From the IMG/VR virus record IMGVR_UViG_3300046543_000819, positions 1-48,154 of that record: a stretch of DNA of 48,154 nt; one strand, 5' to 3'. Below the pieces are notes generated by a model. It searched no databases. It was given only the letters and a program-made list of their open reading frames with translations, and was not told the DNA's origin. The translations under genes were made by a program, and so were the position numbers. How positions within the stretch are numbered: the stretch's first letter is position 1; each line of letters begins with the position of its first letter. Source of the DNA: a virus. Positions 13,515 to 19,870 of the stretch are shown in pieces.

Positions 13515-13542
13515 ATATTAGCACAATGAAACATCGTGTCAA
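13515..13542 (-). promoter_or_regulatory. Leftward promoter of the shared class
   Basis: TTGACA, 16 nt (CGATGTTTCATTGTGC), TAATAT. The only copy without a leader between the -10 and a ribosome site; it starts the leftward block. Confidence 0.8.
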
Positions 13543-13555
13543 TAGATCCACGCAA

Positions 13556-13905
13556 ATATTCTTACAACTTTTCGGGAGCACTATCAGACGCCACAGTAGG
13601 CCGTCCGTATTCCGGACACTCTAGAGGCACCATTACCGGCCGCCACAGGCACAGGTATGCCCGATCGGCTGGAAATAATGCCGAATAACCGTAAGGGTTT
13701 TTGCGTCTAAACACTTAGACGCGGATTGCTGGCAGGATATCCGGCCGGTTTTATACCCCGAATGTGGCACTCAGGCGCCGGCCGCCGCTCACACTGGATC
13801 CAGTCGGCCGCCAAACACACGACCGCGCGCCACTCACTACACACTGCGGAATGCAGTACTCCCACACATAAGGCAATAGAAGGATAGGAACGTACCAGTG
13901 AGCAC
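13556..13905. other. Intergenic divergence region
   Basis: No supported gene. It holds a variant palindrome GTCCGTATTCCGGAC at 13603-13617 and a hairpin GCGTCTAA/TTAGACGC at 13703-13722 with a 4-nt loop. The right part presumably carries the promoter for the HNH gene, but no clear consensus is visible. Confidence 0.5.
13603..13617. repeat. Variant of the intercistronic palindrome
   Basis: GTCCGTATTCCGGAC differs at one base of the left arm from the canonical 15-mer. Here it is upstream of the leftward block rather than between genes. Confidence 0.6.
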
Positions 13906-14331
13906 GTGTACGCGCCTATATACGTGGTAGGGACGCGGCCGAGCTCACACTTTGTCCGATGGTTTCGGGGTCATGGGTTACATGGCACTGTGCCATTCTC
14001 ACGACGAAACGTATTGAAAAGCGTATTAAAGCAGGCAGTGTTAGACGGATCACCGTCGAAACGTATAGCCAAAAACGCACAAATAGACGGATTGACGATG
14101 AAATCAAGGGATTATAGAGCCGTTTGGCTGCAGGCACATCCGTACGTAGACGCCACGTGGCTTGACGCGAAGATAAAAGAGGGTTTCAACCTTCACCACG
14201 TCGACGGCAATCGCCAGAACAACACTCCAGACAATCTGCTGCTGATATTTGGGCCGGATCACCATCGCTTGCACAAACTGGAACGCAAGATACACCGTCT
14301 ACTCGAGACCGTTCGCCAGTTGGCTTCGTGA
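13906..14331 (+). CDS. HNH endonuclease-like protein
   Basis: A protein of up to 141 residues with the HNH core FNLHHVDGNRQNNTPDNLLLI (H97, H98, N110) and DHHRLH (119-123), a fold that cuts DNA using one metal. The N-terminal part contains SPSKRIAKNAQIDGLTMKS, like the NUMOD or helix-turn-helix segments of homing nucleases. GTG 13906 has GGATAGGAA rather far upstream; ATG 14098 is an alternative. It may be a free-standing homing endonuclease or a packaging-associated HNH. Confidence 0.8.
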   Translation: MYAPIYVVGTRPSSHFVRWFRGHGLHGTVPFSRRNVLKSVLKQAVLDGSPSKRIAKNAQIDGLTMKSRDYRAVWLQAHPYVDATWLDAKIKEGFNLHHVDGNRQNNTPDNLLLIFGPDHHRLHKLERKIHRLLETVRQLAS

Positions 14332-14336
14332 AACTG

Positions 14337-14357
14337 GGTAGAGTACATGACTCTACC
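14337..14357 (+). terminator. Hairpin after the HNH gene
   Basis: GGTAGAGT-ACATG-ACTCTACC is a perfect 8-bp stem 5 bases past the stop. No T run follows, so it may be a processing or weak termination site. Confidence 0.5.
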
Positions 14358-14624
14358 AACTGCAAACGTTGCAAACAAAGGACTAAGCCCTTGCACGTTT
14401 CTACCGTCCCCCTTGCCAGTGGCAATTCCGAGCCGATCGGCTCGAGCGTACCCCGCGGCCGGCGGCCGGCGGCCGATCTGGCCAGCTGAGGCGGCCGGCG
14501 GAGCCGGCGGGGAGGGCGGGGATCCTATTTTTGGCTTGCCAGGGGGGCCGGGTCTGTCCCCTCGACGGTCCTCAGACGGTAGCTCGTGGCCTAGCAAACC
14601 CACCCACCCTTTAGGAGGCAGCCC
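14358..14624. other. GC-rich intergenic stretch
   Basis: No convincing gene. It holds three copies of GGCCGGC at about 14457-14476, several palindromic hexamers (CGATCG, CTCGAG, GGATCC), and ends with AGGAGG before the next start. The plus-strand ORF through it has low-complexity composition and no ribosome site. Confidence 0.5.
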
Positions 14625-14848
14625 ATGACACCAGACGAGAAGTACGGAACGAGTACATCCGGTTTTGTGAGGACGCCGATCGTGGCCAAGGCAGCCCACA
14701 CTTGCCTTGGGACTACTGGGTTGCGAACGTGTTGATCCCCCGTGTGATCCGTGAGCACGACGAAGAGATCGATCTGGCAGAACGAGGTCGACCACCAGGC
14801 CGTGCCGAGCGCGCGGATAAAGAACGCAGGGACCGCGGCTACTACTGA
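14625..14848 (+). CDS. Small acidic-basic phage protein with an apparent -1 frameshift
   Basis: AGGAGG is placed ideally before ATG 14625 (MTPDEKYG), but the convincing protein (NEYIRFCEDADRGQGSPH, PWDYWVANVLIPRVI, REHDEEIDLAERGRPPGRAE, ending RRDRGYY) lies in the -1 frame, which has no start codon. The shift must occur before 14648. It could be a single-base sequence error, a real mutation or programmed frameshifting; no classic slippery heptamer is seen. About 73 residues; a charged small protein upstream of other late genes. Function unknown. Confidence 0.55.
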
Positions 14849-14854
14849 GGACCC

Positions 14855-15049
14855 ATGAGCGAACGAAACGACCGAATCCCACTCAAGGGCGGAGACGAAC
14901 AAGACGCCCTGACCATACGGCGGCGTCGATTCTACGGCCCGACAGCAGGTGTCGTGCGCAAACTCAAGCAATCGTACAACCGGCGCCGGAGACGGGAAGT
15001 CCGGAAAGAAATCGCTGCTATCACCGAGGGACCCAACGGCGCACTCTGA
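14855..15049 (+). CDS. Small basic phage protein
   Basis: A 64-residue basic protein (MSERNDRIPLKGGDEQDALT..., GVVRKLKQSYNRRRRREVRK) of a type found in many phages, often near nuclease or head genes. GAGGAC precedes the ATG. Probably binds nucleic acid; function not known. Confidence 0.75.
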   Translation: MSERNDRIPLKGGDEQDALTIRRRRFYGPTAGVVRKLKQSYNRRRRREVRKEIAAITEGPNGAL

Positions 15050-15155
15050 CACCCCCGGTACCAACCCGACCCCGCCTCACCGCGACACCCCCGAGTCCGG
15101 TTCCATCCACCGCAAATAAAAAACCAAGGCCCCGACTCCACTCCAGAAGGTTCCA

Positions 15156-15623
15156 ATGAAATATCGCATCACCCTCGCTCTCGTCCTCGTCGCCACCGCG
15201 TTCTTCGCTTTCGCCCAAACCCGCAAGACATCGCCCTCCGTTCGCGTCGGTAATCTCGCCGCGCCGAAGGCCGCCGTCTCGACCACGTCCTCCGGGTTCA
15301 CCACGTTCTTCTTCGACTGGCAGTACACCGCAAACCTGCCCGCCTGCGTCTCGACCAACACCGCCTGCTACGACGGGTTCATCCTGACCAACACCACCCT
15401 CGGCAAAGTGGTCGGGACCCAGACCGCCATCGGCCCGGGGAGCCTTTCCTACAACTACAGCCCGGTAGGCGGCGTCCCTTATGGAACCTCAGCGTTCAGT
15501 CTGGTAGCGCACGGATTCGACGCCAACGGTGCCGAGCTCACATCCGCGCCGGCGACCGTATCCATCACCGTCCCTGTCACGTCTCTGAACGGTCCGACGA
15601 ACCTGCAAGGCACAAAGCAGTGA
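15156..15623 (+). CDS. Secreted beta-sandwich protein
   Basis: A 155-residue protein with a clear Sec signal peptide (MKYRITLALVLVATAFFAFA, cleavage before QTRK). The mature part is Thr/Ser-rich with two Cys (PACVSTNTACYDGF) and reads like a fibronectin type III fold. GAAGG lies upstream of the ATG. Its stop overlaps the start of a lipoprotein gene with a similar domain. A phage protein destined for the periplasm or outside is unusual; it may act on the envelope or in superinfection exclusion (inference). Confidence 0.75.
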   Translation: MKYRITLALVLVATAFFAFAQTRKTSPSVRVGNLAAPKAAVSTTSSGFTTFFFDWQYTANLPACVSTNTACYDGFILTNTTLGKVVGTQTAIGPGSLSYNYSPVGGVPYGTSAFSLVAHGFDANGAELTSAPATVSITVPVTSLNGPTNLQGTKQ

Positions 15624-15949
15624 ACCGCTGGCTCATCACAACCGCTCTGCTGTTCGGTCTGGTGGGCTGCGGCACGAACTCGGATACTCCCCCTCCGGTC
15701 GTGCACAAACTGCTCATCACCTGGGACGACGGGGACACCGGTCGGCCAGTCTGTGGCAACCCCGTCGATTGCAAGTCTGGATACACCGTCCACGACAAAA
15801 CGACCGGCAAGACCGCGGACGTTCCGATCGGCACCCTCGAGTACATGGCGCCGACTGACCTCGACACCTACGAGGTCCGCACCAACGGTTACGACAACCA
15901 GGGGCAGCCAATCAGTTCGCCGTACAAGCCAGTCCCACCTGCGCAATAA
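15620..15949 (+). CDS. Lipoprotein with fibronectin-like domain
   Basis: A 109-residue protein whose start LITTALLFGLVGCG is a lipoprotein signal with lipobox LVGC (Cys17), so it is probably lipid-anchored. The mature part (LLITWDDGDTGRPVC...SGYTVHDKTTGK...YEVRTNGYDNQGQP) looks like one fibronectin III domain with a Cys pair, similar in layout to the preceding secreted protein. GTG start overlaps the previous stop (GTGA). Phage lipoproteins often block superinfection; here that is inference. Confidence 0.75.
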   Translation: MNRWLITTALLFGLVGCGTNSDTPPPVVHKLLITWDDGDTGRPVCGNPVDCKSGYTVHDKTTGKTADVPIGTLEYMAPTDLDTYEVRTNGYDNQGQPISSPYKPVPPAQ

Positions 15950-15982
15950 AAATCGAGCACCCCGCCCGGAGTCACTGAACAA

Positions 15983-16294
15983 ATGCCTGCTTCCCACCCT
16001 AGCCTGCGCCGTATGCTCCGGCGGATCAACCGTGTGTTCTTCAACAACGAACTGCCGGATCTGCCAATCTATTACGAGCCGACCGATGACGCTATCCTGC
16101 TAACGCACACGATCGATGCAGTGCCGACCCGCATCACCGTGGACCCGGCGCTGAAGGGGTACAACCGGATCATAAAGCTGTACCTGGCGCACGAGATGAT
16201 CCACGTCAAGCACCCGAAGATCGGACACGGGAAAAGGTTCGACGCCGAGATCCAACGGCTCTGCAAAATCCCTGCGTACCGCAAGCTGCTCTGA
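15983..16294 (+). CDS. SprT-like zinc metallopeptidase
   Basis: A 103-residue protein with HEMIHVKHPKIGHGKRF at residues 70-86: HExxH plus a third His (H82), the SprT/wss zinc-peptidase signature. The N-terminal helix INRVFFNNELPD is also typical of the family. Such domains occur in phages and in DNA-protein crosslink repair proteins; the substrate here is unknown. Active-site Glu71 is intact. Confidence 0.85.
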   Translation: MPASHPSLRRMLRRINRVFFNNELPDLPIYYEPTDDAILLTHTIDAVPTRITVDPALKGYNRIIKLYLAHEMIHVKHPKIGHGKRFDAEIQRLCKIPAYRKLL

Positions 16295-16297
16295 AAA

Positions 16298-16310
16298 TGT
16301 CAATCTGACA
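16298..16310. promoter_or_regulatory. 13-bp palindrome TGTCA-N3-TGACA, copy 2
   Basis: TGTCAATCTGACA, identical to the minus-strand word at 2890-2902. It lies 15 bases upstream of the promoter at 16325, where a regulator could bind. Confidence 0.45.
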
Positions 16311-16324
16311 AAGACTTGCGAGAT

Positions 16325-16356
16325 TTCCGAAGATGTCTTCCCGAAAACGCATCTAA
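16325..16356 (+). promoter_or_regulatory. Promoter of the TTTCGC-N18-GCATCTAA class
   Basis: TTCCGA, 18 nt, GCATCTAA (GTAA follows as at 28279). Perfect -10, weaker -35. It opens the late region and is followed within 8 bases by a tRNA-like gene. Confidence 0.55.
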
Positions 16357-16363
16357 GTAAATG

Positions 16364-16446
16364 CGGGGAGTAGCTCAATAGGTCCAGAGCACAGGAAGCG
16401 ATCGCCTCGAACCCTGAAGATTCCGGTTCGACTCCGGGCTTCCCGC
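16364..16446 (+). tRNA. tRNA-like cloverleaf with a 17-nt anticodon loop
   Basis: Acceptor CGGGGAG/CTTCCCG, TA, D stem GCTC/GAGC, T arm TCCGG-TTCGACT-CCGGG and a 5-nt variable loop are all in canonical places. The anticodon stem is CAGG/CCTG, but it encloses 17 nt (16396-16412) instead of about 9, including the palindrome GCGATCGC. If CTCGAAC is the true loop, the anticodon would be CGA (Ser). No CCA is encoded. It may be a defective, intron-bearing or decoy tRNA. Confidence 0.65.
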
Positions 16447-16462
16447 CTTTTAAGGAGTTGTT

Positions 16463-16597
16463 ATGCGCAAAGAAACGTACATCAAGACGCAGGACGGAGC
16501 CGAAGGCATCGCAGGCGGTGGTGGTATTACCGTCAACGATCCGACCACGATCAACCCGCAGAAGATCAATCCGTACAAGGTCAACGTTCGAGTTTGA
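16463..16597 (+). CDS. Small protein, unknown
   Basis: A 44-residue protein (MRKETYIKTQDGAEGIAGGG) with a Gly-rich centre and repeats of N-P-x-x-I/V-N. AAGGAG precedes the ATG by 6 bases, strong support. Sits between the tRNA-like gene and a structured stretch. Confidence 0.6.
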   Translation: MRKETYIKTQDGAEGIAGGGGITVNDPTTINPQKINPYKVNVRV

Positions 16598-16600
16598 CTA

Positions 16601-16680
16601 GGAGCGCGCAACCGCGCGCCCGATAGGTGAAAGTCCTTGCAGTGCCCCGTCATAGCCGGTGGCTAACCCCCAGGAGACAG
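16601..16680 (+). ncRNA. Structured RNA candidate
   Basis: GCGCG-CAAC-CGCGC hairpin followed by GATAGGTGAAAGTCC, words that recall the 5' part of group II introns, though no intron body or reverse transcriptase is present. It ends at a Shine-Dalgarno (AGGAGA) for the next gene, so it may be a 5' leader structure instead. Confidence 0.35.
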
Positions 16681-16681
16681 C

Positions 16682-16831
16682 ATGTCGTTCAAATCCGTGC
16701 AGTCCAAGATTGCGAAGAAGGAAGGCGTTTCGAGCAAAGCAGCCGGCGCCATCCTCGCCAGCGCGACCCGAAAGGCGTCACCCGCGGCGAAAGCGAAGAA
16801 CCCGAAACTTAAGAAAGTAAAAGGGAAGTAA
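16682..16831 (+). CDS. Small basic phage protein
   Basis: A 49-residue Lys/Ala-rich protein (MSFKSVQSKIAKKEGVSSKA, ...ILASATRKASPAAKAKNP). Small proteins of this kind are frequent in phage late regions and probably bind nucleic acid. AGGAGA precedes the ATG. Confidence 0.7.
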   Translation: MSFKSVQSKIAKKEGVSSKAAGAILASATRKASPAAKAKNPKLKKVKGK

Positions 16832-16833
16832 GC

Positions 16834-17043
16834 GTGTTCCGCCCTGGCATGGAACCCGTGCCGCCTCCGCAGAAGACAAGGTGCCTCTACCTTGCACGCG
16901 TCAACAACATTCCAGTAGCGCGATGCACAGACGCAGCCGTCCCCGGCGATTTCTATTGCGCACTTCACTTGGAAGCGCGGCGAGCGGAAAAAGAAGCCCG
17001 GAGGCAGGCGCGCTACAAACCCAAGAAGTGGTGGCAGTTCTGA
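16834..17043 (+). CDS. Small Cys-His protein
   Basis: A 69-residue protein with RCLYLARVNN...ARCTDAAVPGDFYCALHLE: three Cys and a His spaced like a zinc-binding treble, then a charged helix and WWQF end. GTG 16834 follows AAGGGAAG. Function unknown. Confidence 0.65.
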   Translation: MFRPGMEPVPPPQKTRCLYLARVNNIPVARCTDAAVPGDFYCALHLEARRAEKEARRQARYKPKKWWQF

Positions 17044-17301
17044 TCTTTGCGGAATAGGAACGAGTAGTACCCGTCACCCGCCGTCGAGGGGTTCGGTGGT
17101 ACCCGGTCTGCAAAACCGAAACCACCTAAAACATTTGCGGGCGGTGTGGTCAGACACACAGTCGATCGACCAGGCTAAAACTGGTGCAATCCTGGCGTTT
17201 GCAAGAGGACAGGTAGGCTCTGTCACGGCGGCACTGTGCCGGGCTTGGCCCCGGCCCCGCAAAGCAAGATGTGCCTCCCGGCGTAGCAGCAAAACTCTGT
17301 A
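17044..17301 (+). other. Hairpin-rich non-coding stretch, with tRNA-Cys-like arm
   Basis: CGGT-CTGCAAA-ACCG at 17107-17121 is a perfect anticodon arm for tRNA-Cys (GCA), nested in GGTGGT/ACCACC, but no T arm of normal sequence follows. Further hairpins: GTGTG/CACAC, ACCAG/CTGGT and CGGCA/TGCCG. A plus-strand ORF runs through it, without ribosome site or protein-like composition. I read this as a degraded tRNA cluster or a structured RNA. Confidence 0.4.
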
Positions 17302-19209
17302 ATGCCAGATCCGAAAAAACAAAGACGAAACCCGATGATGGGCAACGCACCTGCCCGCAGATATGATCCACGTGGATCGGCTGCTGGCCCCGGATCGCTA
17401 AATGGCGTTCCCGCTTTCGCGCGTCAGATTGTTGATTGGTCGAAGGTCAAAGAGAGACCCGCTCCACCCGACGGAGATGAGATCGCATCCGTAGACAGCG
17501 ATCAGCCCACAACCATTCGCGTGAGCCATCCGGATGCTTTCACTCCAGCCCTTCGAGGGCACGAGTCTACGCACGTTGCTCAGATGGAGCGCACGGACGG
17601 TGTTTGGCCCGGGCTGGACATTCAGAGCGACAACACCATAGCACCCAAGGATTATGACTACGGCGGAATGCCGGGTCTGCGCGCCGCGCGCGCCGCTGGC
17701 AAGACGATGGCGAACTTCAACCGTGAGCAGCAAGCAAGCATGGTGGAAGACTACATTCGCCAGTCCCGCATATTCGAGAACCTCGCGAAAAAAGGGAAAC
17801 TCGAACCAGGTGATCTGAAGGAATACCAAAAGATTCAAGACACGTACCACCCGTTCGTCAAGCAGCTTTTGCCGCAGCCCGAAGGGGATGAAATAAACAC
17901 GCATCCAGACGCACCTGGCCTTCCTTCTGCAGATACCCCCGGACTGGGGATGATGAAACCAGATCCTCTATTGGGTGGCGCTCCGATCGCTACGGAACAC
18001 CCTCATAAGGCAGCACAGCAGAATCCTCTGTCCTATGATGTCGGGCCTCTCGCAGGTACCAGAATTTCCGGTTTGCTAGAGCGCGGGAATATCGACGTCA
18101 ATCACCGCCCCCTGATTCACAATGCCGATGGTACGCACAGCACCATCGACTCCATGACAGTGCCGATCGGGAAGGACGGAAAATCCCGGCAGTGGGGCTC
18201 CCCGGACATCGCTGGATACGCTCTGGTCCCCTCTATAGCGGACGGCCGTTTTCTTACGCCAGACGGTAAAATACCCGACGCGAAAAACAAAGATGCACAG
18301 CAACAATTAGAAGACGCTGCGACCGCCTATTACAACAAGACCGGCCAGCACCTGGGTATTTTCAAGACCGACAAAGACGCCGACAAGTACGCAAACCAAA
18401 CACATGCGTTTGTTCCGGATGGAACGTCTCGAAAGGTCTACCACCCTTCATACGAAGGCGAAAGCAATATCCCCGAAGAACCCCAGCAGAAAGTCACACC
18501 CGAACCCGACTGGGACGACAACGACTACAAAGCACACGGCATGACGCCGCCTGCAAAAGGAAAAAAGGTGGCAGACACCAATACCGCTCCCGACGGGCGC
18601 AGCGCACACGACCGTCTTCACGAGATCGCGAGCCGCGCTCTTTCGTCGTTGCCGGAACAATTGCAGCGGCATCTGACGAGCGACAACGTCAACTTCGGTC
18701 ACGGCGATCTCGAGGACACTTACAACACTGGCCGTCCGGATTACGCCGGCGTGGTGAAGGGTGACCCGCACACCATCATGTTCGACTCGCGCACTCCGCT
18801 GGACGATCACACTGTCCAGCAGCTGGTCGCGCACGAGGGCATGCACATCATCCAGCACAACCTCCCGCCGGAGATCGCGGCCAAGATTCCTGCCGACGAC
18901 CCGAAGGACCCGTACAACTACGGCGGCGCGGCCGGACTGATGCACCTCCGTCAGCAGGGTGGCAACATCCTCTCCCTCCCGCGCGAGAAGCAGTCGGCCG
19001 TCATTCAGTATTACGTCTCGCAACGCCCACACGTCACCGGCCAGGCAGCCGCGGATCTTGACCACGCGTACAAGCCGTTTCTAGATGATCTCGATCATCT
19101 TCCGCAGAGCCAGATACAGCCGACGGCACCGAGCGATAACAGCGGAACCATCGATACAACGCCGCGCGCGCCAACACCGCCGCCGGATGCGTACAGCACA
19201 GGTCAGTAA
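17302..19209 (+). CDS. Large protein with two zincin-like domains
   Basis: A 635-residue protein with a duplicated metallopeptidase-like domain. Copy 1: HESTH at 87-91, then DYDYGGMPGLRAARAAGK and a helix REQQASMVEDYIRQ. Copy 2: HEGMH at 511-515, then DPYNYGGAAGLMHLRQQGG and REKQSAVIQYYVSQ. HExxH is the zinc signature; the third ligand is not certain. Between them lies a Pro/Gly-rich linker and a domain of about 100 residues (GSPDIAGYALVPSIADG). It precedes the terminase, so a virion-associated peptidase or injected protein is possible (inference). Confidence 0.75.
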   Translation: MPDPKKQRRNPMMGNAPARRYDPRGSAAGPGSLNGVPAFARQIVDWSKVKERPAPPDGDEIASVDSDQPTTIRVSHPDAFTPALRGHESTHVAQMERTDGVWPGLDIQSDNTIAPKDYDYGGMPGLRAARAAGKTMANFNREQQASMVEDYIRQSRIFENLAKKGKLEPGDLKEYQKIQDTYHPFVKQLLPQPEGDEINTHPDAPGLPSADTPGLGMMKPDPLLGGAPIATEHPHKAAQQNPLSYDVGPLAGTRISGLLERGNIDVNHRPLIHNADGTHSTIDSMTVPIGKDGKSRQWGSPDIAGYALVPSIADGRFLTPDGKIPDAKNKDAQQQLEDAATAYYNKTGQHLGIFKTDKDADKYANQTHAFVPDGTSRKVYHPSYEGESNIPEEPQQKVTPEPDWDDNDYKAHGMTPPAKGKKVADTNTAPDGRSAHDRLHEIASRALSSLPEQLQRHLTSDNVNFGHGDLEDTYNTGRPDYAGVVKGDPHTIMFDSRTPLDDHTVQQLVAHEGMHIIQHNLPPEIAAKIPADDPKDPYNYGGAAGLMHLRQQGGNILSLPREKQSAVIQYYVSQRPHVTGQAAADLDHAYKPFLDDLDHLPQSQIQPTAPSDNSGTIDTTPRAPTPPPDAYSTGQ

Positions 19210-19231
19210 CAAAGTTCAGAAGGAGTAACAA

Positions 19232-19546
19232 ATGAGCAAGGTCACTGGATCCCGCGCCGTGCGCGCCATGGGTTCCGAAAAAAAGGAAAAAGGAAAGTCC
19301 TCCAAGAAGAGCAAGATTCATCGCATGGAGATCCGGCACGCGGCCAGCGGCGGATACATCGTAACCCACCACCAGAAGCCTGCGGCCGATTCGATGCTGG
19401 GTGGCGCGCAGGAACCGGAAGAGCATGCCGTTCCGGACGTTGCCGCGCTGCAGCAGCACGTTGCCGCCAACATGGGCGATGGCGCACCAGCGCCAGCCGC
19501 GCCACCGGCAGAAGCCGCGCCTGCGCAGGGTATGCCGGGTCAGTAA
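19232..19546 (+). CDS. Small phage protein upstream of terminase
   Basis: A 104-residue protein: a basic N-terminus, then IHRMEIRHAASGGYIVTHHQ, a segment seen in small phage proteins near terminases, and a Pro/Ala-rich disordered tail. GAAGGAG precedes the ATG. Function unknown. Confidence 0.7.
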   Translation: MSKVTGSRAVRAMGSEKKEKGKSSKKSKIHRMEIRHAASGGYIVTHHQKPAADSMLGGAQEPEEHAVPDVAALQQHVAANMGDGAPAPAAPPAEAAPAQGMPGQ

Positions 19547-19597
19547 TCCAGTTTTAAGTTTGCCGTGGTCGGCGTGCCAAGTACCGGCGGCAATTTT

Positions 19598-19674
19598 GCA
19601 GCGGTAGCTCAGTTGGATAGAGCAGCAGGCGGGATCCCCGCAGGTATGCGCCGGTTCGAGTCCGGCCCGCTGCA
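19598..19674 (+). tRNA. tRNA with non-canonical anticodon loop
   Basis: Acceptor GCAGCGG/CCGCTGC, TA, D stem GCTC/GAGC with AGTTGGATA loop, T arm GCCGG-TTCGAGT-CCGGC: a good cloverleaf of 77 nt. The anticodon arm GCAGG-CGGGATC-CCCGC has one mismatch and lacks U33; read literally the anticodon is GGA (Ser), but tRNA-Ser should have a long variable arm. CCA is not encoded. Identity is left open. Confidence 0.7.
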
Positions 19675-19702
19675 AAGAAGTTTTGAACAAAGCGAGGGGA
19701 AG

Positions 19703-19870
19703 ATGGAAGGCAATTCCGCACACCCAGTAACAGCAGACCTGTTTTCCAAGAAGCGTCCCGATCCAGCCGTTTGCGCGCTGGAGGTAGATGAAGTCAAGTG
19801 CGCATCCCCCGGGTGCACCGGGCCATTCAACTGCGAGAAACGTAAGGACCAGTGGGATTCCAAGACCTAG
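19703..19870 (+). CDS. Small Cys-containing protein
   Basis: A 55-residue protein with VKCASPGCTGPFNCEKRK, three Cys that could bind metal. GAGGGGAAG precedes the ATG at 19703; the end overlaps the terminase start by 19 bases. A small terminase subunit is not otherwise visible here, but this is too short and Cys-rich to claim that role. Confidence 0.55.
   Translation: MEGNSAHPVTADLFSKKRPDPAVCALEVDEVKCASPGCTGPFNCEKRKDQWDSKT

Noticed and set aside
14259-14882. 207-residue minus-strand ORF
   Set aside because: Overlaps the HNH and following genes; biased composition, no ribosome site.
17096-17302. 68-residue plus-strand ORF in the hairpin-rich gap
   Set aside because: Begins in an RNA hairpin, has no ribosome site and no protein-like pattern.
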